NCBI GenBank assembly: GCA_964423085.1
Contig: CAYRDB010000002.1
Span: 1-38,659 of the forward strand
Source of the DNA: JAUWZS01 sp964423085
Lineage (GTDB): Archaea; Aenigmatarchaeota; Aenigmatarchaeia; CG10238-14; SCSR01
Reading direction: 5' to 3'
DNA: 38,659 bases
The notes beneath the pieces were generated by a model that was given only the letters and a program-made list of their open reading frames with translations, had not been told where the DNA came from and ran no database searches. The position numbers and the translations under genes are program-made. Below, one piece after another: positions 7,761 to 14,894 of the stretch (the stretch's first letter is position 1; each line of letters begins with the position of its first letter).

Positions 7761-8477
7761 CTATATGCTTATTTTTCCTTCGCCATCTATCTCTATCAGG
7801 TGAGCTACGTCCTTCGACTTTCTTATAGTAACCACGTCCCCGTCCTTTAGCGGTATCATAGTGGTGTTGTTGTCGGCGCACATGAGGGCTGGTCCCCTGT
7901 TGACTTTAACCTTGACCTCCGAACCTTCTGGAACTAGCTTGAACTTTATGTTTTTGTTCACATTGTTGAAAGCCAGACCTATGCCGCTCGAAAAGCTCCT
8001 ACCGGTTATGCTCTTGAAATATGCGGTGCTGCCGTAGGTGGTCGCTGTTATCAGGCCGTCGCCTATCAGGTCTTCCGCTATCTTATTTCCGTCCACATGG
8101 ACATCGAACCTCACCGCGCGTATGGGCACAGCGTGCGCAACGTTTATCTCATTCAATCCGACAAGCATCTTCCTCCTGTCGCCGTTCACCACACCTTCAA
8201 GCTTCGTGGCCTTTGATATTTTGTATTTTTTCTCGCTGAGCGCGAGAAGTATTGAAGAAAAATTGTGAAGGCCGCCGACACTGCATTTCTCGCAAGTCCT
8301 GCTGTGTTTTATCGCAAGCCTGGGTATTCCGGGGTAAAGCTGTTCAGCTATCAGAGCAGAGCCGTCACCACCATAAGATATCACAATGTCCGGCTTTAGC
8401 TTGTCCAGCGAAAACCCTCTTCGGGAAACCTCCCTTTCAAGGGCAGACTTTTCTATGCCTACAACAGCAACCTTCAT
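7761..8477 (-). CDS. nadK: NAD kinase
   Basis: This 238-aa enzyme phosphorylates NAD to NADP. Key motifs are the glycine-rich SYGGDGSALIAE at about residues 34-45 (GGDGS with the catalytic Asp), LVGLNEINVAH (the NE motif), and GDGLITATTYGSTAYFKSITG, which binds the substrate. At the short end of the family, it lacks N-terminal extensions. An unusual CxxC (RTCEKCSVGG, about 60-68) might be redox-sensitive, but this is speculation. It is the last gene of a minus-strand run with the dehydrogenase and thioredoxin reductase fusion, so it could supply the NADP pool these enzymes need. Confidence 0.92.
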   Translation of the reverse strand: MKVAVVGIEKSALEREVSRRGFSLDKLKPDIVISYGGDGSALIAEQLYPGIPRLAIKHSRTCEKCSVGGLHNFSSILLALSEKKYKISKATKLEGVVNGDRRKMLVGLNEINVAHAVPIRAVRFDVHVDGNKIAEDLIGDGLITATTYGSTAYFKSITGRSFSSGIGLAFNNVNKNIKFKLVPEGSEVKVKVNRGPALMCADNNTTMIPLKDGDVVTIRKSKDVAHLIEIDGEGKISI

Positions 8478-8507
8478 GATTAGTAATTCTTGCCTATTAA
8501 CTTAACT

Positions 8508-9611
8508 TTAACTAGAATTGCCCTTAGAAACCCTTTCTTTAGCTATCTTCATTCCAGAGTCGCGCGGCAGCAGGCCTTCTGAATCCGACCGTTCTAGCAC
8601 GAGCCTGGTGTTCTTCCTTGTTCTGGACTCTACCTCTTTGAACATCACATCAGCGTCCCCGCCTATGTGTTCTATGTACGAAGATATCACACCGCCTGCG
8701 TTTGCAACAAAGTCCGGAACTACAAGCACGCCCTTTTCAAAGAGCATTCTCTCGATTTCTGGGGTGGTGGGTATGTTCGCAGCCTCCACGACAATCTTGG
8801 CTTTTATAGAATTCCAGTTATCTGCGGTTATGGAGTCTGAAAGCGCGGAAGGTACAAGCACATCCACAGGCAGGCTGAACAGTTCCTCGTTAGGAAGCAC
8901 CCTGCCTCCTGCGCAATTTTTCACAGCGCCGGTGCTGTCCTTCGCTTCCCTTAGCTTTTCATAGTCAAGGCCGCTCTCGTCGTATATCACACCTTTGCTG
9001 TCGCTCACTGCTACGACTTTCGCCCCGGCTTCCAAAAAGTATTTTGTGACAAAGCTGCCAACGTTCCCGAATCCTTCAACTGCAATCGTGACATCTTTCA
9101 TGTCCATTCCAGCATGCTCTATTGCAACAGCTCCAGAATGGAAGGCTCCGAACCCGGTAGATCCCAATTCGTGCGGAAGACCTCCCATATCAGTGGGCTT
9201 ACCAGTGCAAGACTCGAGACCGTTCTCGTTTGCAAAAATTCTCATTTCATTTTCTCCAACGTTCACGTCAGGCGCGGCTATCCACATGCTCGGAGAAAGC
9301 GATTTGACTGCCTTTGCATACGACCTGAATATCTTCTCCTTAATCGCGGCATCCGCACCCTTAGGAAGAAGGATTGCACCCTTTGCGCCGCCGAAAGGAA
9401 GTTCCGCGAGCGCGCACTTCCATGTCATGGTCCTAGCAAGTCGGAAATCCTCCGAAAGGGTGACATAAGGGGTCATCCTTATCCCTCCCTTGCCCGGTCC
9501 CAAAGAAAGATTGTCTAGAACAACGAATCCGTTCATTCCGACCTTTGGGTCGTACACGTTTACCACATACTGCGGTCCCCACTCGTCGTGAACTATGCTG
9601 TTCGCGTCCAT
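8508..9611 (-). CDS. Glu/Leu/Phe/Val dehydrogenase family protein
   Basis: This enzyme interconverts an amino acid and its 2-oxo acid plus ammonia using NAD(P). From the ATG at 9611 it is 367 aa. It shows GPGKGGIRM, TWKCALAELPFGGAKGAI (substrate-binding and catalytic lysines, about 65 and 77), a catalytic-Asp segment AAPDVNVGE, and the dinucleotide-fold VEGFGNVGSF. Length is nearer Leu/Phe dehydrogenases than 420-aa archaeal glutamate dehydrogenases, so substrate is not settled. The frame stays open upstream into the reductase gene, but that stretch has no family similarity. A GTG at 9626, overlapping the upstream stop as GTGA, is an alternative start. It may regenerate NADPH. Confidence 0.9.
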   Translation of the reverse strand: MDANSIVHDEWGPQYVVNVYDPKVGMNGFVVLDNLSLGPGKGGIRMTPYVTLSEDFRLARTMTWKCALAELPFGGAKGAILLPKGADAAIKEKIFRSYAKAVKSLSPSMWIAAPDVNVGENEMRIFANENGLESCTGKPTDMGGLPHELGSTGFGAFHSGAVAIEHAGMDMKDVTIAVEGFGNVGSFVTKYFLEAGAKVVAVSDSKGVIYDESGLDYEKLREAKDSTGAVKNCAGGRVLPNEELFSLPVDVLVPSALSDSITADNWNSIKAKIVVEAANIPTTPEIERMLFEKGVLVVPDFVANAGGVISSYIEHIGGDADVMFKEVESRTRKNTRLVLERSDSEGLLPRDSGMKIAKERVSKGNSS

Positions 9612-9622
9612 AAATATCACAT

Positions 9623-10843
9623 TCACTTGTGCCCTGCCCAATCGGCCACGTATTTGTTTTCCAAACCGTGTATGTAGTTGTATGCTGCAAGCGCCGCCTT
9701 GCATCCTTCTCCGGCTGCGACAACTATCTGCTTGAATGGGGTGTCGGTCACATCGCCTGCCGCGAATATGCCCTGGCATGAAGTCTCGGAGTGCTTGTTG
9801 GTCTTTATCTGGCCGAGATCGTCTACGTCAACATTTCCTCCGACAAATCCGGTGTCAACATCCGAGCCTATCTCGACAAAAACGCCATCCACCTTTATTT
9901 CTTTTTCAGAGCAGGAATCGTCAGACACTATGATTGAATTCACAAAATTGTCCCCGCGTATCTCGCTTAATTTGGATTCCATTACAAGCTCTATGTTGCT
10001 TTTCGTCTTCGCTTCGTTTACCACATTCTCGAAAGCCCTGAACTCTGACCTCCTGTGTATGAGGTACACCTTTCTTGCAATCTTTGAAAGAAGCAGCGCA
10101 GCATCCAGAGCGGAATTGCCTCCTCCTACCACAGCGACGGTCTTTCCCTTGAACAATGGCGCATCGCATGTGGCGCAGTAGCTTACCCCCTTACCGCTGA
10201 ACTCGTCCTCCCCCGGCACGCCGAGGTTCCTAGGGGTCTTTCCGCTGGCTATTATAACAGTTTTGGAGTTGTATTCATGGTCGCATGTCGAGACCGTGAA
10301 TATTTTCTGGCCCCGGGTTTCGCTCTGAGAGATTTTTACAACGTTCTTCATTATTATTTCAGCGCCGAATCCCCTGGCTTGAGACTCGAATCTTTTCGCA
10401 AGGTCTGTGCCATCCACCTTCTCAAGGCCGGAATAGTTCTCTATCTCTGTTGTCCTGGCCATCTGGCCGCCTATGTCCTTTGTAATCACAAGCGTCTTCA
10501 TCTCTCTGCGTGAAGAATAGAGGGCGGCAGTGAGGCCTGCTGCAGATCCGCCTACTATGATAACATCGTAAAGAACGCCACTGGAATTGTTTGATTCAAC
10601 GGGATTATCTTGAGCTTTGTCCAGAAGCTTGTCCATCATAGGAACGTCGAATCCCACTATTATTTTTCCGTCTATGTCTATGACAGGAACTCCCATCTGG
10701 CCCGATTTCTCAATCATCTCCTGAGCAGCAAAGCTGTCATTCGAGACGTTTATGTCCTCGAACTCAAACCCCTTTGACCTTATGTAGTCCTTTGCCATAT
10801 GGCAATACGGACAGGCATCGGTTGAATAGACTTTGATTTTCAT
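9623..10843 (-). CDS. Glutaredoxin-thioredoxin reductase fusion
   Basis: Two enzymes are joined in 406 aa. Residues 1-78 are a glutaredoxin/NrdH-like thioredoxin fold with active site CPYC (11-14) and cis-Pro motif MGVPVIDIDG. After a Ser/Asn-rich linker (79-91), residues 92-406 are a thioredoxin reductase. Its features are FAD motif VIIVGGSAAGL, redox-active CATC (223-226), NADPH-binding VVGGGNSALDAA with HRRSEFRA (263-270), and C-terminal FAD motif IFAAGDVTD. Electrons would flow NADPH-FAD-CATC-CPYC. The tethered glutaredoxin could be the reductase's own substrate and reduce the CxxC tail of the nearby ribonucleotide reductase (inference). The HRR signature favours NADPH over NADH. Confidence 0.92.
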   Translation of the reverse strand: MKIKVYSTDACPYCHMAKDYIRSKGFEFEDINVSNDSFAAQEMIEKSGQMGVPVIDIDGKIIVGFDVPMMDKLLDKAQDNPVESNNSSGVLYDVIIVGGSAAGLTAALYSSRREMKTLVITKDIGGQMARTTEIENYSGLEKVDGTDLAKRFESQARGFGAEIIMKNVVKISQSETRGQKIFTVSTCDHEYNSKTVIIASGKTPRNLGVPGEDEFSGKGVSYCATCDAPLFKGKTVAVVGGGNSALDAALLLSKIARKVYLIHRRSEFRAFENVVNEAKTKSNIELVMESKLSEIRGDNFVNSIIVSDDSCSEKEIKVDGVFVEIGSDVDTGFVGGNVDVDDLGQIKTNKHSETSCQGIFAAGDVTDTPFKQIVVAAGEGCKAALAAYNYIHGLENKYVADWAGHK

Positions 10844-10898
10844 AAAACCAACGAAAGCTGAAGTTATAACAGATTATTGGAGGTTTTAGTATTTGTAT

Positions 10899-11270
10899 CT
10901 ATGCGAGCGGGCACCCGGAAATTTCGGACAACTTGGAAAGCTGCTGCATTCCCACAACAGTCTCGTCGCCTATCTTCCAGGTCGGTATGGACCTTATGTT
11001 TTCAGCAACGCATACAGAATTCATGCCAGAGCAGTCCACATATTCTATGTATTTGAAAGAATCTCCGAAAAGCTCCATCTGCTGCTTACACCAGCCACAC
11101 TGGCTTGAGCCATACATAACAACACCCTTTTCACTTAGACATTGGGCAAAATCGTCATATCCGCCAACAGCCGAGTGCTGACCTGTTATCTGAGGAACTA
11201 AAAAGTACATAGTTGCCACTGCTACCACTACAGCAGTTATTGCGACAATAATTTTGGTTCTTGAAATCAT
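10899..11270 (-). CDS. Membrane-anchored thioredoxin-like protein (VKOR-partner type)
   Basis: This 123-aa protein has one N-terminal signal anchor (about 7-27) and an outward-facing thioredoxin-like domain with active site CGWC (58-61) and cis-Pro96 in SIPTW. The pattern FAQCLSEKGVVMYGSSQCGWC, with GCPL near the end, resembles the thioredoxin domain fused to or paired with vitamin K epoxide reductase homologues. There it hands disulfides to exported proteins. Extra cysteines at 44, 80, 87 and 120 may form structural bonds. No VKOR gene is seen in this window. A TATA-like cataaatac about 30 bases upstream suggests its own promoter. Confidence 0.85.
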   Translation of the reverse strand: MISRTKIIVAITAVVVAVATMYFLVPQITGQHSAVGGYDDFAQCLSEKGVVMYGSSQCGWCKQQMELFGDSFKYIEYVDCSGMNSVCVAENIRSIPTWKIGDETVVGMQQLSKLSEISGCPLA

Positions 11271-11316
11271 TTGACCACTTTTTTGAATGCCTGTTTGAAG
11301 TATTTATGGCTTTCTA

Positions 11317-11676
11317 TCATTCGCATGCAAGCGACCCTTGTGTGATTACGCAACTTCCGGTCAACGGATCGCAAGTCCCGAAAACGGCAAGGTTGTACAG
11401 ACTGTAAAACGAGTAAATCATGCTAGCAAAGAAAACTATCGTGAATATCCAGGACAGTACATCAAATCTCCTATAAACAAACCTGGCCAGCGTCGGATTC
11501 TTCTTCATTAGCTTTGACACTATGCCTGACTTTATCCTCTGGTCCAGTTTTGTGTCGCACGTCCTGAAGCTCATCTTCAGGAACACGCACCGGAAAGCCT
11601 CTTTTGCAGTAGACCTGTATTTGGCAGAGAAAACGCTAAGCATTCCAAACACTACAAGCGCTATTAGACATATCAT
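11317..11676 (-). CDS. Two-helix cysteine-containing membrane protein, unknown
   Basis: I do not recognise this 119-aa protein. It has two hydrophobic segments (about 1-18 and 72-98) joined by a very basic loop (19-71), which by the positive-inside rule is cytoplasmic. The C-terminal tail (99-119) would then be outside, with three cysteines (Cys102, 109, 118: TCDPLTGSCVITQGSLACE). The loop holds Cys30 and Cys40. It lies 11 bases after the DsbA-like gene and 46 before the membrane thioredoxin. It may be a redox partner or adaptor of that set; this is inference. An in-frame TAG upstream limits the start to this ATG. Confidence 0.72.
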   Translation of the reverse strand: MICLIALVVFGMLSVFSAKYRSTAKEAFRCVFLKMSFRTCDTKLDQRIKSGIVSKLMKKNPTLARFVYRRFDVLSWIFTIVFFASMIYSFYSLYNLAVFGTCDPLTGSCVITQGSLACE

Positions 11677-11687
11677 GTAATCGCCGA

Positions 11688-12743
11688 TTAGCAGCTTCCG
11701 TTGCTAGTAGAGCCACCGCTGTAGCTCTCTGAAAACGAAACCGAAGCCTGTTCTTTGCTCAGCTCTTGAGAGCACACAGACGGTTCAGCAGAGAATCCGC
11801 AACAAAGAAGCGTCTTTAGTGCGTCCGCTGTCCTTCCACCGAAATCGTACTCGCTCACAATCTGCCCGTTCATGACTAGAGTTGGAGATCCAGATACCAT
11901 ATATTGGTCCTGTATTTCAAAGTCTTCCTCTGCGTAGGCTATTCCCCTCTCGCTGTCAGACATGCAAGCGTCCAAAGAGTCTGTGTCTATTTCAGCCTCT
12001 GCAAGGCACTCTTCCGAATTACCCGCTTTCATGAAGCATGAAACATAATCCCAGTATTTGTCAGACTGCTCCTCTCTTATGCATATCTGCCTGAGATTCT
12101 CTTCTGCTTCTCTTTCTCCGTGCATGGCTGTTATTTCGCCGTTTACAACATCTCCTATGTACCTTACTTTTATGTTCTCAGCCAGTTCCGGAATATTCTT
12201 CACAACTTCGTAAAGTATCCTCTGCATCTGAACACCGTACGGGCATTCTGATACTACAAAAGCGTTTATAACAGGGTCCTGAGCCTTTGGAACATCGTCG
12301 CAAGTCATAGCAGGCTGCGTTGTGGTAGTAGTAGAAGAAACCTTGTTAGAGGTGTATATCACTTGTGGCAGAAACATTTCGCCATCTCTTGTGACATATA
12401 GCGTCTGATTGTCGGAAATCCCTTCTCCAAACACGGATATTTCGAATTCGATTATTCCGCTGTCTGTCAACTCATATCCAAGCAGTTGGATGTCCATTTC
12501 GCCGTAGTATGTCTCATAATAGTCTGTTATCCATGCTACGACCTTGTTGACAGCGGCGGCATCAGAATCTTGACCAACAAGAAACAAATTGCCTGAAATG
12601 CCGAACAAATTAGGTTGTAAGAAAAGAGCCACTACAATTGCCACAGCCACAAAGGTAGAAATCATCCACGGGTTTATTTTTGGAACCCTTATCGTTATAG
12701 TCCTTGGCTTCTCTGCCTCCGAGTTTTGATTGCTTTCTGCCAT
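11688..12743 (-). CDS. Membrane-anchored DsbA/thioredoxin-fold protein with CPYG site
   Basis: This 351-aa protein has a basic N-terminus, one membrane anchor (about 27-45) and a long exported region. Residues about 55-130 form an unidentified domain, followed by a Thr-rich linker (135-145). A DsbA-like domain spans about 155-315 and has SECPYGVQM (167-170), where the second catalytic Cys is Gly. It also has SGSPTLVMNG with the cis-Pro and several other cysteines (221, 236, 246, 260, 314, 315). The MHGEREAEENLRQICI segment resembles GILT-type and archaeal DsbA-like proteins. The last residue is Cys351. A monothiol site suggests isomerase or carrier action rather than simple oxidation. A TATA-like aaatatatt lies upstream. 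Confidence 0.85.
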   Translation of the reverse strand: MAESNQNSEAEKPRTITIRVPKINPWMISTFVAVAIVVALFLQPNLFGISGNLFLVGQDSDAAAVNKVVAWITDYYETYYGEMDIQLLGYELTDSGIIEFEISVFGEGISDNQTLYVTRDGEMFLPQVIYTSNKVSSTTTTTQPAMTCDDVPKAQDPVINAFVVSECPYGVQMQRILYEVVKNIPELAENIKVRYIGDVVNGEITAMHGEREAEENLRQICIREEQSDKYWDYVSCFMKAGNSEECLAEAEIDTDSLDACMSDSERGIAYAEEDFEIQDQYMVSGSPTLVMNGQIVSEYDFGGRTADALKTLLCCGFSAEPSVCSQELSKEQASVSFSESYSGGSTSNGSC

Positions 12744-12804
12744 GGCAATAAACCAAATACAAAATATATTTACTTAATCTTATCGGAAGACCCAGATTTA
12801 AATC

Positions 12805-14025
12805 TTATGTAAGCCTCGATATCTCCCGAACTTTGTCAACGAACAGCCTAGCCTCTTCTTCGGTGTTGTACAAGTACACAGAAGCGCGCACAGAACCCTT
12901 TATGCCGTGCGAATTGAACCACGAATGTACGCAATGGGCACCTGAACGCACCATTATGTTCGCAGTGTCATCGAGCATAAGCGCCACATCGTGAGGAAAC
13001 ATGCCTTTTATGTTGAAGGAAACTATTCCCCCGCGCATTTTAGGCTCCTGCGGGCCAACTATCGAGACCCCGTTTATTCCCAACAGCTCTTCGGTGATGA
13101 TTTCATTTAGCCTGGATTCGTGCTTGCCTATGTTTTCAAGTCCCACGCCTTCGATATATTCTGCGGCAGCTGCCATTCCAATCGATCCAGCATAGTTCTG
13201 AAGCCCCGCTTCGAACCTCTGCGGAGGCGGAAGAAGCACATAATCGTCGTATGTCGAGTCCTTGACAGTCTCTCCTCCCATTGCGTAAGGCTGCATCTTT
13301 TCCAGGATTTCCTGCTTCGCGTAAAGCGCCCCAGTGCCGCTTGGTCCGAGCATCTTGTGTCCTGAAAACGCAAGGAAATCTACATCAAGCTTCCTGACAT
13401 CCACTTTTTTGTGCGGCACGCTCTGCGCACCGTCCACAAGGACCATGGCACCGGCATCGTGAGATATCTTTGCTATTTCTTTAACAGGTAGAGTGTATCC
13501 GTCGAAATTGGACGTGTGCACCACAGAAACGAGCTTTAGGCTTCCTTTCAAAGACTTTACCTTCCTTTCGAACTCTCCGACATCGAAAGTCATGTCTTCC
13601 GCAGAGAAAACCATTTCGTGCTTCAGTCCCGCAACCTTTACCAGCCTAATCCAGGGAAGCAGATTGGAGTTGTGTTCGCGGTCGGAAGTAAGAACAACAT
13701 CGCCCGATTTCAATCCTATTGAATTGGCGACCATGTTTATCCCTTCGGTTGTGTTCTTTGTGAAAATTATCTCGCTCTCGCGCTTGGCGTTCACGAACTT
13801 TGCAATCCTCTTTCTGGCGTCATGATATTTCTCTGTGACAATGTCGCCGAGCTTGTGGGAGCTCCTGCCTGCGCACGCGGGATAGCTGTAGTAATACTCG
13901 TTCATAGCATCCACAACCTGCTTCGGCTTTAGGGACATGCACGAGTTGTCGAAATATACTATCGGTTTGTTGTTGAACTTTCTCTCGAGGACCGGAAAGT
14001 CCTTCCTTATTTTTTTCACATCCAT
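12805..14025 (-). CDS. sufS: Cysteine desulfurase (SufS/Csd type)
   Basis: This 406-aa PLP enzyme removes sulfur from cysteine as a persulfide for Fe-S cluster assembly. Visible features are the cofactor-binding region VDGAQSVPHKKVDV, Schiff-base lysine Lys224 in FLAFSGHKMLGPSGTGALY, the NTTEGINMVA phosphate-binding loop, and the active-site loop with Cys365 (RSGAHCVHSWF). The short loop around Cys365 marks it as group II (SufS-like). IscU lies 12.8 kb away under a promoter with the same palindrome. The gene heads a minus-strand run of thiol-redox genes. No SufB, SufC or SufD gene is visible in the window. Confidence 0.94.
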   Translation of the reverse strand: MDVKKIRKDFPVLERKFNNKPIVYFDNSCMSLKPKQVVDAMNEYYYSYPACAGRSSHKLGDIVTEKYHDARKRIAKFVNAKRESEIIFTKNTTEGINMVANSIGLKSGDVVLTSDREHNSNLLPWIRLVKVAGLKHEMVFSAEDMTFDVGEFERKVKSLKGSLKLVSVVHTSNFDGYTLPVKEIAKISHDAGAMVLVDGAQSVPHKKVDVRKLDVDFLAFSGHKMLGPSGTGALYAKQEILEKMQPYAMGGETVKDSTYDDYVLLPPPQRFEAGLQNYAGSIGMAAAAEYIEGVGLENIGKHESRLNEIITEELLGINGVSIVGPQEPKMRGGIVSFNIKGMFPHDVALMLDDTANIMVRSGAHCVHSWFNSHGIKGSVRASVYLYNTEEEARLFVDKVREISRLT

Positions 14026-14039
14026 GTAATCACTTATTC

Positions 14040-14054
14040 TATAACAGCGTTATA
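14040..14054 (-). promoter_or_regulatory. Palindromic operator candidate in the sufS promoter
   Basis: This is the second copy of TATAAC-AGC-GTTATA, 14 bases before the sufS ATG on the minus strand. A TATA-like TTTAATTTATAA precedes and overlaps it, in the same relative position as at iscU. I see no other complete copy in the window. Identical symmetric sites at the promoters of the Fe-S sulfur donor and scaffold suggest one regulator for both. Confidence 0.65.
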
Positions 14055-14082
14055 AATTAAACCTTTCGCAAAACGACATAAA

Positions 14083-14090
14083 CTTATAAG
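14083..14090 (+). promoter_or_regulatory. TATA box of the RNase P RNA gene
   Basis: The palindromic cttataag lies about 26 bases before the predicted RNA 5' end at 14113, the normal archaeal TATA-to-start distance. It lies between the divergent sufS and RNase P RNA genes. Confidence 0.6.
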
Positions 14091-14112
14091 CTGGCTTGGA
14101 GAATAAATCTTT

Positions 14113-14388
14113 GGCGAGCCGGCCAGGTAGCTTCGGGTTGCTCTCAAAGGCAACCTGAGGAAGTTCCATCCATCAAAGGAGCCGTGAAAGCCGAAAGGCA
14201 GAGTAGCGGCACGCTGAGAAGCATCCGGCTGTATCAGAAACGGCACTTTGCTGCCCCGTTAACAATGAGGGAAACCTAGTTGGGGTAGTGTAAGATGAAA
14301 CGGACAGCAGGTCCTGATGCGATGCAAGCTTAGGCGCTAAGACAAATGCTACCCAACACAGAAGATGGGCTATGGCTGGCACGCCGCC
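14113..14388 (+). ncRNA. rnpB: RNase P RNA (archaeal)
   Basis: This about 276-base RNA is the catalytic subunit of RNase P, which trims tRNA 5' leaders. The conserved region near the 5' side reads CCTGAGGAAGTTCCATCC (CR-I, 14154-14171). The conserved 3' region reads ACAGAAGATGGGCTAT (CR-V, about 14358-14373). The ends can pair as P1: GGCG and GGCCAG near 14113-14126 with CTGGC and CGCC near 14376-14385. A run of five T follows at 14390-14394, a likely terminator. The exact ends are estimated from P1 pairing, the TATA box and the T run. Opposite-strand open frames here are not genes. Confidence 0.92.
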
Positions 14389-14389
14389 A

Positions 14390-14394
14390 TTTTT
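14390..14394 (+). terminator. T-run terminator after the RNase P RNA
   Basis: Five T residues directly follow the closing P1 strand of the RNA. Archaeal polymerase commonly stops at such oligo-T runs without a hairpin. Confidence 0.5.
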
Positions 14395-14430
14395 ATAAGA
14401 TTTAAGACGTTTTCTGAGTAAATCTAATTC

Positions 14431-14676
14431 ATGGAAGCAGATGATTGCGTCCATGTGCTGAAAAACTACGACGAGAAGACAATAAGCCTTTACATAGAGA
14501 GTTCTGAATACAAACCTTCGGATATGGACGCTATTTTGAAGAAAGCCGATTGTGTACTGAAACTAGAGATTGAAAATGAAAAGTTTGAGCTACTTACGCA
14601 AAGGGTCTACCTGTTCGGAGAATTCGGAATTGTGCCAATACTGAACTATACGAAAAACATAACGTCAAAGAACTAA
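14431..14676 (+). CDS. Small hypothetical protein
   Basis: This 81-aa soluble protein has a mixed strand-helix pattern (TISLYIESSEYKPSDMDAIL, LKLEIENEKFELL). Cysteines are at 6 and 41 and there is no recognisable motif. A start about 40 bases beyond the RNase P RNA and intact coding length support it as a gene, but I cannot assign a function. It precedes the Sec61-beta gene by about 30 bases. Confidence 0.6.
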   Translation: MEADDCVHVLKNYDEKTISLYIESSEYKPSDMDAILKKADCVLKLEIENEKFELLTQRVYLFGEFGIVPILNYTKNITSKN

Positions 14677-14707
14677 GATTATTAAATGCCGAGATACAAG
14701 TGATATT

Positions 14708-14860
14708 ATGGCAGACAAAGTTTACATGCCGAGCGGATCTGGCGGACTCATAAGGTACGGCGAGGAGGGTCAGGTCCTGATAAAGCTAAAGCCGGAAAAG
14801 GTAGTCTATCTTGTTGCCGGTATTGTCATAGCAGAGATAGCGCTAAGCATGCTTCTATGA
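14708..14860 (+). CDS. Preprotein translocase subunit Sec61-beta
   Basis: This 50-aa protein is the tail-anchored beta (SecG-equivalent) subunit of the archaeal SecYE translocon. The N-terminal soluble part shows the family signature PSGSGGLIRYGEEGQVLIKL, followed by KPEKVVYLVAGIVIAEIAL, a single membrane helix running to the C-terminus. The length and layout match archaeal Sec61-beta. A TATA-like gattattaaatg lies about 27 bases upstream of the ATG, predicting a leaderless message. Confidence 0.93.
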   Translation: MADKVYMPSGSGGLIRYGEEGQVLIKLKPEKVVYLVAGIVIAEIALSMLL

Positions 14861-14894
14861 AAAGCTTATTTCTCATTGCCGCGTACTAATACTG

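Noticed and set aside
9612..9779. Upstream extension of the amino-acid dehydrogenase reading frame
   Set aside because: The extra residues lie inside the thioredoxin reductase gene, are Arg-rich and unlike any dehydrogenase N-terminus. The family sequence begins near the ATG at 9611.
10865..10872. Half-site TATAACAG upstream of the glutaredoxin-thioredoxin reductase fusion
   Set aside because: No matching second arm; it is more simply a TATA-like promoter element.
14173..14454. Opposite-strand open frames across the RNase P RNA
   Set aside because: They overlap conserved RNase P RNA regions, and their composition reflects RNA structure rather than coding.
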